Below the pieces are notes generated by a model. The model was not told where the DNA came from. It did not search any database and saw nothing but the letters and a program-made list of their open reading frames with translations. Below, in pieces: positions 53,515-61,936 of a stretch of DNA of 64,000 bases. Both the position numbers and the translations under genes were made by a program. Position 1 is the first letter of the stretch; every line of letters begins with the position of its first letter. This DNA comes from Buchnera aphidicola (Periphyllus testudinaceus) (GTDB taxonomy: Bacteria > Pseudomonadota > Gammaproteobacteria > Enterobacterales > Enterobacteriaceae), in contig NZ_OZ060380.1 of the NCBI RefSeq assembly GCF_964059035.1, forward strand, positions 394,469-458,468, read 5' to 3'.

Positions 53515-54774
53515 TTATGAACGCTTCATCATGTCAAAAAATTCATCATTTGTTTTAGTCATAGATAATTTATTAATTAAAAATTCCATAGCATCAATTT
53601 CTGACATTGGATGTATAATTTTTCTTAAAATCCACATTTTTTGCAATTCATCTATAGATGTTAATAATTCTTCTTTTCTAGTACCTGATCGATTATAATC
53701 AATTGCTGGAAAAACTCTTTTTTCTGCAATTTTTCTGGATAATAATAATTCCATATTTCCAGTTCCTTTAAATTCTTCATAAATTACTTCATCCATTTTA
53801 GAACCAGTATCAATTAATGCAGTAGCTATTATTGTTAAACTACCTCCTTCTTTAACATTTCTAGCAGCTCCAAAAAAACGTTTTGGTCTATGTAATGCAT
53901 TTGCATCTACACCACCTGTTAAAACTTTTCCAGACGATGGAACAACAGTATTATATGCACGAGCTAATCTAGTAATCGAATCTAATAAAATAATTACATC
54001 TTTTTTATGTTCAACTAATCTTTTTGCTTTTTCAACAACCATTTCAGCTACTTGAACATGACGCGAAGCAGGTTCATCAAATGTAGATGCAACAACTTCT
54101 CCTTTAACTAATTTTTGCATTTCTGTTACTTCTTCTGGACGTTCATCAATTAATAAAACCATTAATAAACAATACGGATGATTATAAGCAATACTTTGAG
54201 CAATATTTTGCAAAAGAATAGTTTTTCCTGCTTTTGGAGGTGCTACAATTAATCCTCTTTGACCTTTTCCTATTGGAGATGCTAAATCTAAAACTCGAGT
54301 TGTTAAATCTTCTGTAGATCCATTTCCTCTTTCCATACGTAAACGAGAATTTGCATGAAAAGGAGTTAAATTTTCAAATAAAATTTTACTTCTTGAATGT
54401 TCAGGTCTATCATAATTTACTTTATTAACTTTTAATAAAGCAAAATATCTTTCTCCTTCTTTTGGAGGTCTTATTTTTCCTGAAATTGTATCCCCTGTTC
54501 TTAAATTAAAACGACGTATTTGACTTGGCGAAACATATATATCATCTGGACCTGCTAAATAAGAACTATCAGAAGATCTTAAAAATCCAAATCCATCTTG
54601 CAAAATCTCTAAAACTCCATCTCCAAAAATATTTTCCCCAATTCTTGAATGCTGTTTTAGAATAGAAAAAATAATGCCCTGTTTTCTCATACGAGCAAGA
54701 TTTTCTAATCCCATATTTTCGCCAAGTATAATTAATTTTGAAACTAATGTATTTTTTAATGCAGTAAGATTCAT
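53515..54774 (-). CDS. rho: Transcription termination factor Rho
   Basis: A 419-residue Rho, exactly the E. coli length and very conserved. The RNA-binding cold-shock-like domain has GDGVLEILQDGFGFLRS, Walker A is IVAPPKAGKTILLQN near residue 175, the Q loop is GEVVASTFDEP and the R loop/secondary site SSGKVLTGGVDANAL. The C-terminal KTNDEFFDMMKRS is intact. Rho-dependent termination is therefore available, which fits the scarcity of strong hairpins. Confidence 0.98.
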   Translation of the reverse strand: MNLTALKNTLVSKLIILGENMGLENLARMRKQGIIFSILKQHSRIGENIFGDGVLEILQDGFGFLRSSDSSYLAGPDDIYVSPSQIRRFNLRTGDTISGKIRPPKEGERYFALLKVNKVNYDRPEHSRSKILFENLTPFHANSRLRMERGNGSTEDLTTRVLDLASPIGKGQRGLIVAPPKAGKTILLQNIAQSIAYNHPYCLLMVLLIDERPEEVTEMQKLVKGEVVASTFDEPASRHVQVAEMVVEKAKRLVEHKKDVIILLDSITRLARAYNTVVPSSGKVLTGGVDANALHRPKRFFGAARNVKEGGSLTIIATALIDTGSKMDEVIYEEFKGTGNMELLLSRKIAEKRVFPAIDYNRSGTRKEELLTSIDELQKMWILRKIIHPMSEIDAMEFLINKLSMTKTNDEFFDMMKRS

Positions 54775-54866
54775 AATAATAGATTCTTAATAAAAAAATT
54801 AAAGAAATTTTTATATTTAAAAAAAAATTGTTTAAATAATAATTTTTAAAAAATAATCATTAAAAA

Positions 54867-55199
54867 TTATTTAATATGTTGATTTAAAAACAATTTTAAT
54901 TTTTCTTTAGTAGATGATCCTACATTTTTATCTAAAATTTTATTGTTTTTAAATAATATTAAAGTAGGTATGCTTTGAATAGAATATTTTAATACAGTTT
55001 TTGAATTTTTTTCAATATCTACTTTAACTATTTTTAATTTTTTTTTATATTCATTATAAATATCTTCTAAAACTAAAGATAAAGCTTGACAAGGAGCGCA
55101 CCAAGACGCCCAAAAATCCACTAAAATATAATTTTTTTTAGAATTTAATATATATTTTTTAAAATTTTCATCTGTTAAATTTTTAAAATTTTTTTTCAT
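54867..55199 (-). CDS. trxA: Thioredoxin with altered active site
   Basis: A 110-residue thioredoxin (E. coli TrxA 109). The buried Asp28 is in LVDFWASW, the redox site is WCAPCQ (Cys34, Cys37) and the cis-Pro is in SIPTLILF. Most bacterial thioredoxins have WCGPCK; Ala for Gly and Gln for Lys may shift redox potential. It lies upstream of rho, as in E. coli. Downstream of ilvC on the same strand, separated by a 319 bp gap. Confidence 0.94.
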   Translation of the reverse strand: MKKNFKNLTDENFKKYILNSKKNYILVDFWASWCAPCQALSLVLEDIYNEYKKKLKIVKVDIEKNSKTVLKYSIQSIPTLILFKNNKILDKNVGSSTKEKLKLFLNQHIK

Positions 55200-55518
55200 G
55201 TAATTAATCTCTATTATATTTTTATTTAAAAAAAAATTTTACTAAAAAAATTATATAAATTATTTAATTTTTTTTATAACTAAAAAATTTTATCATACAA
55301 TTAAAATAAGTATATATAAAATTATTAAAATATTAAAAAATTATACTAAAATTAATTTTTTTCTTATATTATATAAATAAATTTTAAAAAAAAATTAAAA
55401 ACTTTTTTTTAAAAAAATATTTTTAAAAAATCATAATATAAGAAAAAAATATAGAACTATAAATTAAATTAAAATTTAAAATTACTAACAATAAAATAAA
55501 ATTTTTAAAATAATAATT
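55200..55518. other. 319 bp gap between ilvC and trxA, with an inverted repeat
   Basis: No gene. In E. coli ppiC, rep and others lie between ilvC and trxA; nothing recognisable of them remains. The region contains a perfect 17-base inverted repeat: TTTTTTTCTTATATTAT at 55356-55372 and its complement at 55433-55449, with a 60-base AT spacer. It may be an ilvC 3' structure or chance. Confidence 0.5.
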
Positions 55519-56994
55519 TTATAAATTAAATTTTATTTTTTTCATATCTGTCATATATTTTCTTAAAGTTTTTCCAATTTTTTCAATAGGATGACTAGAA
55601 ATTTTTTCATTAATTTTTTTTAAAATTAAATTATCTATATCATTTGAAACTAAAAGATTACCTAAATCTCCATATTTTAAATTAATCATAAATTTTTTTA
55701 ATAAAGGGACAGCTTTATTAGAAAATAAATAATTTCCATATTCTGCAGTATCAGATATAACAACATTCATTTCAAATAATTTTTTACGAGCAATGGTATT
55801 TGCAATTAAAGGAAGCTCGTGTAAAGATTCATAATATGCTGATTCTTTACAAATTCCAGATTCAACCATTATTTCAAATGATAATTCTATTCCTGCTTTT
55901 AACAAAGCAACCATAAATAATCCATGTCCGAAATATTCTTCTTCTTCAATATGTTCTTTGTAAGAAGAAGAATTTTCAAACATAGATTTTTTAGTTTTAT
56001 TTCTCCAGGAAATTAATTTTTTATCTTTATTATTCCAATCTTCCATCATTTTTGATGAAAATTTTCCTGAAAGAATATCATCCATATGTTTTCGAAATAA
56101 AGGAGAAAAAACTTTTTTTAAACGTTGGGACAATTTGAATGCTCTAATTTTTGAAGGATTAGATAATCTATTCATCATTAGAGTTACACCTCCATGTTTT
56201 AAAGCTTCTGTCATTACTTCCCAACCGTTTTGTATCAATTTCCCAGAATATCTTGAATCATGACCTTCTTTTACAAGATACTTATAGCACGTTATGGAAC
56301 CAGCCTGTAATAATCCACATAATATTGTTTGTTCTCCCATGAGGTCAGATTTCACTTCTGCTGAAAATGAAGAATATAATATTCCAGCTTTATGAGATCC
56401 AATAGAAAATGCCCACGCTTTGGCATAATCTAGACCTTGATTTAAGATATTGTTTTTTTTATGAACTGAAATTAAAGCTGGAACTCCAAATCCTCTTTTA
56501 AATTCTTCTCGAACTTCTGTTCCTGGGCATTTTGGAGCAACCATTATAACAGTAATGTCATCTCTAATTACAGTTCCCATTTCAATTATATTGAAACCAT
56601 GCGAATAACCTAATACAGAATTTTTTTTCATTAGTAATTGTAACTTTTTAACTACAGAACTATGTTGTTTGTCTGGAGTTAAATTAATTACTAAATCAGC
56701 AGTAGGTATAAGAGATTCATATGTATCTACAAAAAATTTATTATTCTTAGCTCTTAACCAAGATTCATTTTTTTGATCTATACTTTTTTTTCTAAGAGCA
56801 TAAGATACATTTAATCCTGAATCTCGCATATTTAAACCTTGATTCAAACCTTGTGATCCGCATCCTACAATAACAATTTTTTTATTTTTTAAAATTTTTA
56901 ATCCATTTAAAAAATGTTCTTTTTTTATCAATTTACAGTTTTTTAATTCTTTAATTTTTTGACGAAAATTTAACTTATTAAAATAATTTAGCAT
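55519..56994 (-). CDS. ilvC: Ketol-acid reductoisomerase (class II)
   Basis: A 491-residue IlvC (E. coli 491), the long class II form. The NADPH-binding IVGCGSQGLNQGLNMRDSG, the GYSHGFNI region, CPGTEVREEFKRGFG and AEVKSDLMGEQTILCGLL with its metal-binding Asp and Glu are conserved. It makes the 2,3-dihydroxy precursors of valine and isoleucine, which IlvD then dehydrates. It follows ilvD by 51 bp, so the two are likely cotranscribed. Confidence 0.97.
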   Translation of the reverse strand: MLNYFNKLNFRQKIKELKNCKLIKKEHFLNGLKILKNKKIVIVGCGSQGLNQGLNMRDSGLNVSYALRKKSIDQKNESWLRAKNNKFFVDTYESLIPTADLVINLTPDKQHSSVVKKLQLLMKKNSVLGYSHGFNIIEMGTVIRDDITVIMVAPKCPGTEVREEFKRGFGVPALISVHKKNNILNQGLDYAKAWAFSIGSHKAGILYSSFSAEVKSDLMGEQTILCGLLQAGSITCYKYLVKEGHDSRYSGKLIQNGWEVMTEALKHGGVTLMMNRLSNPSKIRAFKLSQRLKKVFSPLFRKHMDDILSGKFSSKMMEDWNNKDKKLISWRNKTKKSMFENSSSYKEHIEEEEYFGHGLFMVALLKAGIELSFEIMVESGICKESAYYESLHELPLIANTIARKKLFEMNVVISDTAEYGNYLFSNKAVPLLKKFMINLKYGDLGNLLVSNDIDNLILKKINEKISSHPIEKIGKTLRKYMTDMKKIKFNL

Positions 56995-57045
56995 ATTTAA
57001 AATTTTCCTATTGATTGATAAAAAAAGTATACTTTTTAAAAGTAA

Positions 57046-58908
57046 TTAAAAATTTTTTAATTTATTTTTATCTCTTACAGCTCCTTTATCTGCACTAGTA
57101 GCAAAAAATGAATAAAATTTTAAAGCAGATGATATAATTCGTTTTCTGTTTTTTGGAAAAAATGGTTGTTTTTTAGATAATTCTAATTTCATTCTTTTTA
57201 TTATTTTTTTTTTAGAAACAAGTAATTTTAAAGTTCTATTAGGAATATTTATATCAATTAAGTCTCCATTTTTTACTAAAGATATTAATCCTTTATTTGC
57301 AGCTTCTGGAGATATATGTCCTATTGATAATCCAGATGTTCCTCCAGAAAATCTTCCATCAGTTATTAATGCACATGATTTATCTAAATTAATAGATTTT
57401 AAATATGTAGTAGGATATAACATTTCTTGCATTCCAGGACCACCTTTTGGACCTTCATAACGAATAACAATTACATCTCCTTTTTTAATTTTTTTATTTA
57501 ATATTGCATATGATGCATCTTCTTGAGATTCATAAACTTTTGCAGGTCCTCTAAAAACTTGTATTTTTTTATCTACACTAGCAGTTTTAACAATACATCC
57601 ATCTACTGCTAAATTTCCATATAAAATCGCTAATCCTCCATCTTTACTATATGCATTTTTTATTGATCGTATACAACCACTTTTTCTATTTAAATCAAGT
57701 GAATCCCATCTAAAAGATTGAGAATATGCTTTTTTAGTTTTTTTACCCATAGGACCAGCTAAAAACATTTTTTTTATTTTAGAATTATGTGAAATAGAAA
57801 TATCAAATTTTTTAAATGTTTCTTTTAATGTTAATCCAAGAACATTTTTTATATTAGAATTAATTAATTTACCTTTATTTAATTCTGATAAAATAGATAT
57901 AATTCCACCAGCTCTATGAACATCTTCCATATGATATTTTGAAGTACTTGGAGATACTTTACATAAATGAGGTATTTTTTTTGATAAAAAATCTATATCT
58001 TTTAAATTAAAATTAATTTTTCCTTCATGAGCAGCAGCTAATAAATGTAAAACAGTATTTGTTGAACCACCCATTGCTATATCTAAAGAAATTGCATTTT
58101 TAAATGCTTCTTTATTAGCAATATTACGAGGAAGAAGCGAATAATCATTTAAATTATAAAATCTTTTTGTAATTTTTACAATTAATTTTGATGCTTTTAA
58201 AAATAATTTTTTTCTATCTAAATGTGTTGCTAATAAAGTTCCATTTCCTGGAATAGATAAACCTAAAGCTTCAATTAAACAATTCATAGAATTAGCTGTA
58301 AACATTCCTGAACAAGAACCACATGTTGGACATGCTGATTTTTCTATTTTATCTACATCTAAATCAGAAAAATTTGGATTTTCACTACTCATTATAGCAT
58401 CTACTAAATCTAATTTAGAATGATTTAAAAATTTATTTTTAACATCTAAATTTTTACCAGATTCCATTGGCCCTCCAGAAATAAAAATAGTTGGAATATT
58501 TAATCTTAAAGCGCACATTAACATTCCTGGAGTAATTTTATCACAATTTGAAACACATATCATTGAATCTACACAATGCGCATTAATCATATATTCTACT
58601 GAATCTGCAATTAATTCACGAGATGGAAGAGAATATAACATTCCAGAATGACCCATTGCAATTCCATCATCAATAGCAATTGTATTAAATTCTTTTGGAA
58701 CTCCTCCTTCTTTATATATTTTTTTTGATATTAATTCTCCAACTTCTTTTAAATGAATATGTCCAGGAACAAACTCTGTAAAAGAATTTACAACAGCTAT
58801 AATTGGTTTTCCAAAATCTTTATCTGTCATTCCAGTAGCTCTCCATAAAGATCTGGCTCCAGCCATATTTCTTCCATGAGTTGTTTTTCTAGAACGATAT
58901 TCTGGCAT
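57046..58908 (-). CDS. ilvD: Dihydroxy-acid dehydratase
   Basis: A 620-residue IlvD (E. coli 616), third enzyme of valine and isoleucine synthesis, with an Fe-S cluster. Cluster and active-site motifs: SNCDKITPGMLM, KSACPTCGSCSGMFTANSMN and the C-terminal DGRFSGGTSGLSIGHISPEA. Starts MPEYRSRKTTHGRNMAGAR. It is upstream of ilvC and 63 bp downstream of tRNA-Trp. E. coli ilvA, which follows ilvD there, is missing. Confidence 0.97.
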   Translation of the reverse strand: MPEYRSRKTTHGRNMAGARSLWRATGMTDKDFGKPIIAVVNSFTEFVPGHIHLKEVGELISKKIYKEGGVPKEFNTIAIDDGIAMGHSGMLYSLPSRELIADSVEYMINAHCVDSMICVSNCDKITPGMLMCALRLNIPTIFISGGPMESGKNLDVKNKFLNHSKLDLVDAIMSSENPNFSDLDVDKIEKSACPTCGSCSGMFTANSMNCLIEALGLSIPGNGTLLATHLDRKKLFLKASKLIVKITKRFYNLNDYSLLPRNIANKEAFKNAISLDIAMGGSTNTVLHLLAAAHEGKINFNLKDIDFLSKKIPHLCKVSPSTSKYHMEDVHRAGGIISILSELNKGKLINSNIKNVLGLTLKETFKKFDISISHNSKIKKMFLAGPMGKKTKKAYSQSFRWDSLDLNRKSGCIRSIKNAYSKDGGLAILYGNLAVDGCIVKTASVDKKIQVFRGPAKVYESQEDASYAILNKKIKKGDVIVIRYEGPKGGPGMQEMLYPTTYLKSINLDKSCALITDGRFSGGTSGLSIGHISPEAANKGLISLVKNGDLIDINIPNRTLKLLVSKKKIIKRMKLELSKKQPFFPKNRKRIISSALKFYSFFATSADKGAVRDKNKLKNF

Positions 58909-58971
58909 AATATTTATCCTATAAATTTAAAATAATATAATATAAAAAAAATAAATATGATATATATAATA

Positions 58972-59044
58972 CAAGGGTGGAGGGACTTGAACCCCCAACA
59001 ACCGGTTTTGGAGACCGATGCTCTACCAATTGAACTACACCCTT
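58972..59044 (-). tRNA. tRNA-Trp (CCA)
   Basis: A 73-base tRNA. Acceptor AAGGGTG pairs with CACCCTT, discriminator G, anticodon arm CGGTCTCCAAAACCG giving CCA, T arm GGGGGTTCAAGTCCCTCC. Very close to E. coli trpT. It is in line with ilvD and ilvC and may share their promoter. No encoded 3' CCA. Confidence 0.97.
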
Positions 59045-59291
59045 TTTTATAATTTAATATATAAAATTAAATATTTATTAAAAAATTAATTATATTTATA
59101 AATTATTTTCTTAAAAAAATTATAAAGATATTTTTTTAAAAAATCAATAATATAATAAAATTTAATATATTATATTTGTTATTTTAATAGTAAAATGTTT
59201 ATATATCAATATTTTTTAAAAATATTTTTTTAAATTTAATAAATATCAAAAAAAAAAATTTAATAAATTTTTATAAAGAGCAAAAAAAAAA

Positions 59292-60509
59292 ATGAAACTT
59301 CCAATTTATTTAGATTATGCATCTACAACTCCAGTAGATAATATAGTTGCTAAAAAAATGATGAATTATTTAACTATAAATGGAATATTTGGTAATTCTG
59401 CATCTCGATCACATAAATTTGGATGGTTAGCAGAAGAAACAGTTAATATTTCAAGATTTGAAATAGCAAAAATTATTAATGCTGATCCAAGAGAAATTAT
59501 TTTTACTTCTGGAGCAACAGAATCTAATAATTTAGCAATAAAAGGAATTGCAGAATTTTATAAAAATAAAGGAAATCATATTATAACAAGTAAAACAGAA
59601 CATAAATCAATTTTAGATTCTTGTAGATATTTAGAAAATAAAAAATTTAAAGTTACATATCTAACTCCAAAAAAAAATGGATTAATAAGTCTTTCAGAAT
59701 TAAAAAAAAAAATTACAAAAAAAACTATTTTAGTTTCTATTATGCACGTTAATAATGAAATAGGAATTATTCAAAATATTAAAAAAATAGCTAAAATATG
59801 TTTTAAAAATAACATTTTTTTTCATACAGATGCAACTCAAAGTATAGGAAAAATATTAATTGATGTTAAAAAAATTAAATTAAATTTATTATCTTTTTCT
59901 GCACATAAAATTTATGGACCAAAAGGAATAGGGGTTTTATATATTAAAAGAAATCCAAGAATTCGATTAAGCTCTCAAATTCATGGAGGTGGACACGAAA
60001 GAGGAATAAGATCTGGAACTCTTCCAATTCATCAAATTGTAGGAATGAGCGAAGCTTGTAAATTAATTCGAAAAAATATGAAAAAAGATTTTAAAAAAAT
60101 TAAAAAATTAAGGGATATTTTATGGAATGGATTATCTTCAATTAAAGAAATAAATTTAAATAGTAATCTTAATTTAAATATTTGCGTTCCCCATATACTC
60201 AATGTAAGCTTTAATTATATTGAAGGAGAATCTTTAATTATGTCGTTAAAAGAAATAGGTATTTCATCAGGTTCTGCATGTACTTCAGCTAGTTTAGAAC
60301 CATCTTATGTTTTAAAAGCTTTAGGATTAAAAGATGAATTAGCACATAGTTCAATTAGATTTTCTATAGGAAGATTTACTACAAAAAAAGAAATTTTATT
60401 TACAATAAATTTAATAAAAAAATCTGTAAAAAAATTACGTAATTTATCACCTTTATGGGAAATGTTTAAAGATGGCATTGATTTAAGTAAAGTAATCTGG
60501 AAAACATAA
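59292..60509 (+). CDS. iscS: Cysteine desulfurase IscS
   Basis: A 405-residue PLP enzyme (E. coli 404) supplying sulfur to IscU and to the Tus relay. LDYASTTPVD at the start, the PLP lysine in SFSAHKIYGPKG, and the persulfide cysteine in SSGSACTSASLEPSYVLKALG. It heads the iscS-iscU-hscB-fdx cluster. IscR, the usual repressor, does not precede it; the 247 bp upstream to tRNA-Trp show no clear IscR-type site. Confidence 0.97.
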   Translation: MKLPIYLDYASTTPVDNIVAKKMMNYLTINGIFGNSASRSHKFGWLAEETVNISRFEIAKIINADPREIIFTSGATESNNLAIKGIAEFYKNKGNHIITSKTEHKSILDSCRYLENKKFKVTYLTPKKNGLISLSELKKKITKKTILVSIMHVNNEIGIIQNIKKIAKICFKNNIFFHTDATQSIGKILIDVKKIKLNLLSFSAHKIYGPKGIGVLYIKRNPRIRLSSQIHGGGHERGIRSGTLPIHQIVGMSEACKLIRKNMKKDFKKIKKLRDILWNGLSSIKEINLNSNLNLNICVPHILNVSFNYIEGESLIMSLKEIGISSGSACTSASLEPSYVLKALGLKDELAHSSIRFSIGRFTTKKEILFTINLIKKSVKKLRNLSPLWEMFKDGIDLSKVIWKT

Positions 60510-60548
60510 AATTAATTTTTTAACAAATTTAAAAAAAAAGAGAAATAT

Positions 60549-60938
60549 ATGTCATATAGTAAAGAAGTTATTGATCATTATGAAAATCCAAGAAATGTTG
60601 GATCATTTTCAGATAAAAATAACAAAAATATCGGAAATGGATTAGTAGGTGCTCCAGCATGTGGAGATGTTATGAAACTACAAATTAAAGTAAATAAAAA
60701 AGGAGTAATAAAAGATGTTTGTTTTAAAACTTATGGATGTGGATCTGCTATTGCATCAAGTTCTTTAATAACTGAATGGATTAAAGGTAAATCTATTCAT
60801 TCTGCAAGTAAAATAAAAAATAAAAATATTGCTAAAAAACTTAATCTTCCTCCAGTTAAAATACATTGTTCAATTTTAGCAGAAAGTGCCATTAAAGAAG
60901 CAATTAAAGATTATAAAAAAAAAAATAATATAAAATAA
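60549..60938 (+). CDS. iscU: Fe-S scaffold protein IscU
   Basis: A 129-residue scaffold (E. coli 128). The three cluster cysteines are in GAPACGDVM, YGCGSAIASS and IHCSILAESAI. The chaperone-binding LPPVK motif (residues about 100-104), which HscA recognises, is kept even though hscA is not in this cluster. It follows iscS by 39 bp. Complete. Confidence 0.97.
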   Translation: MSYSKEVIDHYENPRNVGSFSDKNNKNIGNGLVGAPACGDVMKLQIKVNKKGVIKDVCFKTYGCGSAIASSSLITEWIKGKSIHSASKIKNKNIAKKLNLPPVKIHCSILAESAIKEAIKDYKKKNNIK

Positions 60939-61005
60939 AAAAAAATAATTTTACTTTTTTTAATTTATTTTTATTATAATTTTCAATATAACATATGAGA
61001 AATAA

Positions 61006-61509
61006 ATGAATTATTTTGATTATTTTAATTTACCATTACAATTTAATATTAAAAAAAAAAAAATAAAAAAAAAATACTATTCTCTACAAAAAAAATATCA
61101 TCCTGATTTTTATATAAATTGCTCATTAAAAAAAAAAAAAAAAGCTTTAAAAAAATCAATTTATATTAATAATGGTTATAAAATATTAAAAAATCCAATA
61201 AAAAGAATAAAATATATTTTAAAATTACATGGATATACTTTTAAATTAAATAAAGAAAAAAATAACTTAAAAACATCTTTTTTAAAAAAACAATATAAAT
61301 ATTATGAAACTTTAGAAAAAATTAAAATACAAAAAAATAACTATAAAAAAATAAATAAATTTTATAAAAAAATTAAAAAAAAATTAATAAAATATCAAAA
61401 AAAAATTGAAATAAAATTAAATAAAAAATCTTGGAATAAATCATTTTTAATTTTTCAAAAACTCTTATTTTTGAAAAAAATTCAAAAAAATATCAAGAAA
61501 ATATTTTAA
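61006..61509 (+). CDS. hscB: Co-chaperone HscB
   Basis: A 167-residue J-domain protein (E. coli 171). The HPD tripeptide is at residues 32-34 in KKYHPDFY, and NNGYKILKNPIKRIKYILKLHG is the family helix. It normally delivers IscU to the Hsp70 HscA; hscA is absent directly after it. It is extremely lysine-rich, particularly after residue 80, and contains a 16-A run at 61128-61143. The IscU-binding C-terminal three-helix bundle is diverged. Confidence 0.9.
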   Translation: MNYFDYFNLPLQFNIKKKKIKKKYYSLQKKYHPDFYINCSLKKKKKALKKSIYINNGYKILKNPIKRIKYILKLHGYTFKLNKEKNNLKTSFLKKQYKYYETLEKIKIQKNNYKKINKFYKKIKKKLIKYQKKIEIKLNKKSWNKSFLIFQKLLFLKKIQKNIKKIF

Positions 61510-61579
61510 TTTTTTAAAAAAAATTTTTTAAAATATAAAAATATTATTAAATATTTAAAAATAAAAGAGTATTCTTAAT

Positions 61580-61906
61580 ATGCCAAAAATTAAATTTTTA
61601 CCTCATAAAAAATTATTACCCAAAGGAGGATCTTTTTTTGGAAAAAAAGGAGAATCAATTTTGGATGTTGCTTTAAGAAATAAAATAAATATTGAGCATG
61701 CATGTGAAAAATCATGTTCTTGTAGTACATGTCATTGTATTATAAAAAATGGATTTTCTACATTATCTAATATAAAAGAAAAAGAAGAAGATGTTTTAGA
61801 TAAAGCATGGGGATTAACTGAAACTAGTAGATTGTCATGTCAAGCTAAATTAGGAAATTGTGACATTGAAGTAGAAATACCTTTATATAATACAAATTAT
61901 ATATAA
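61580..61906 (+). CDS. fdx: [2Fe-2S] ferredoxin of the ISC system
   Basis: A 108-residue ferredoxin (E. coli Fdx 111). Cluster cysteines lie in EHACEKSCSCSTCHCII, with the last in SRLSCQAKLG. KIKFLPHKKLLPKGGSF matches the E. coli start. It gives electrons for cluster assembly and could be reduced by Fpr (47370-48122). It follows hscB by 70 bp with no room for hscA. Convergent with der. Confidence 0.96.
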   Translation: MPKIKFLPHKKLLPKGGSFFGKKGESILDVALRNKINIEHACEKSCSCSTCHCIIKNGFSTLSNIKEKEEDVLDKAWGLTETSRLSCQAKLGNCDIEVEIPLYNTNYI

Positions 61907-61936
61907 TTTTTTTTAAAAAAATATAAAAAATATTAA

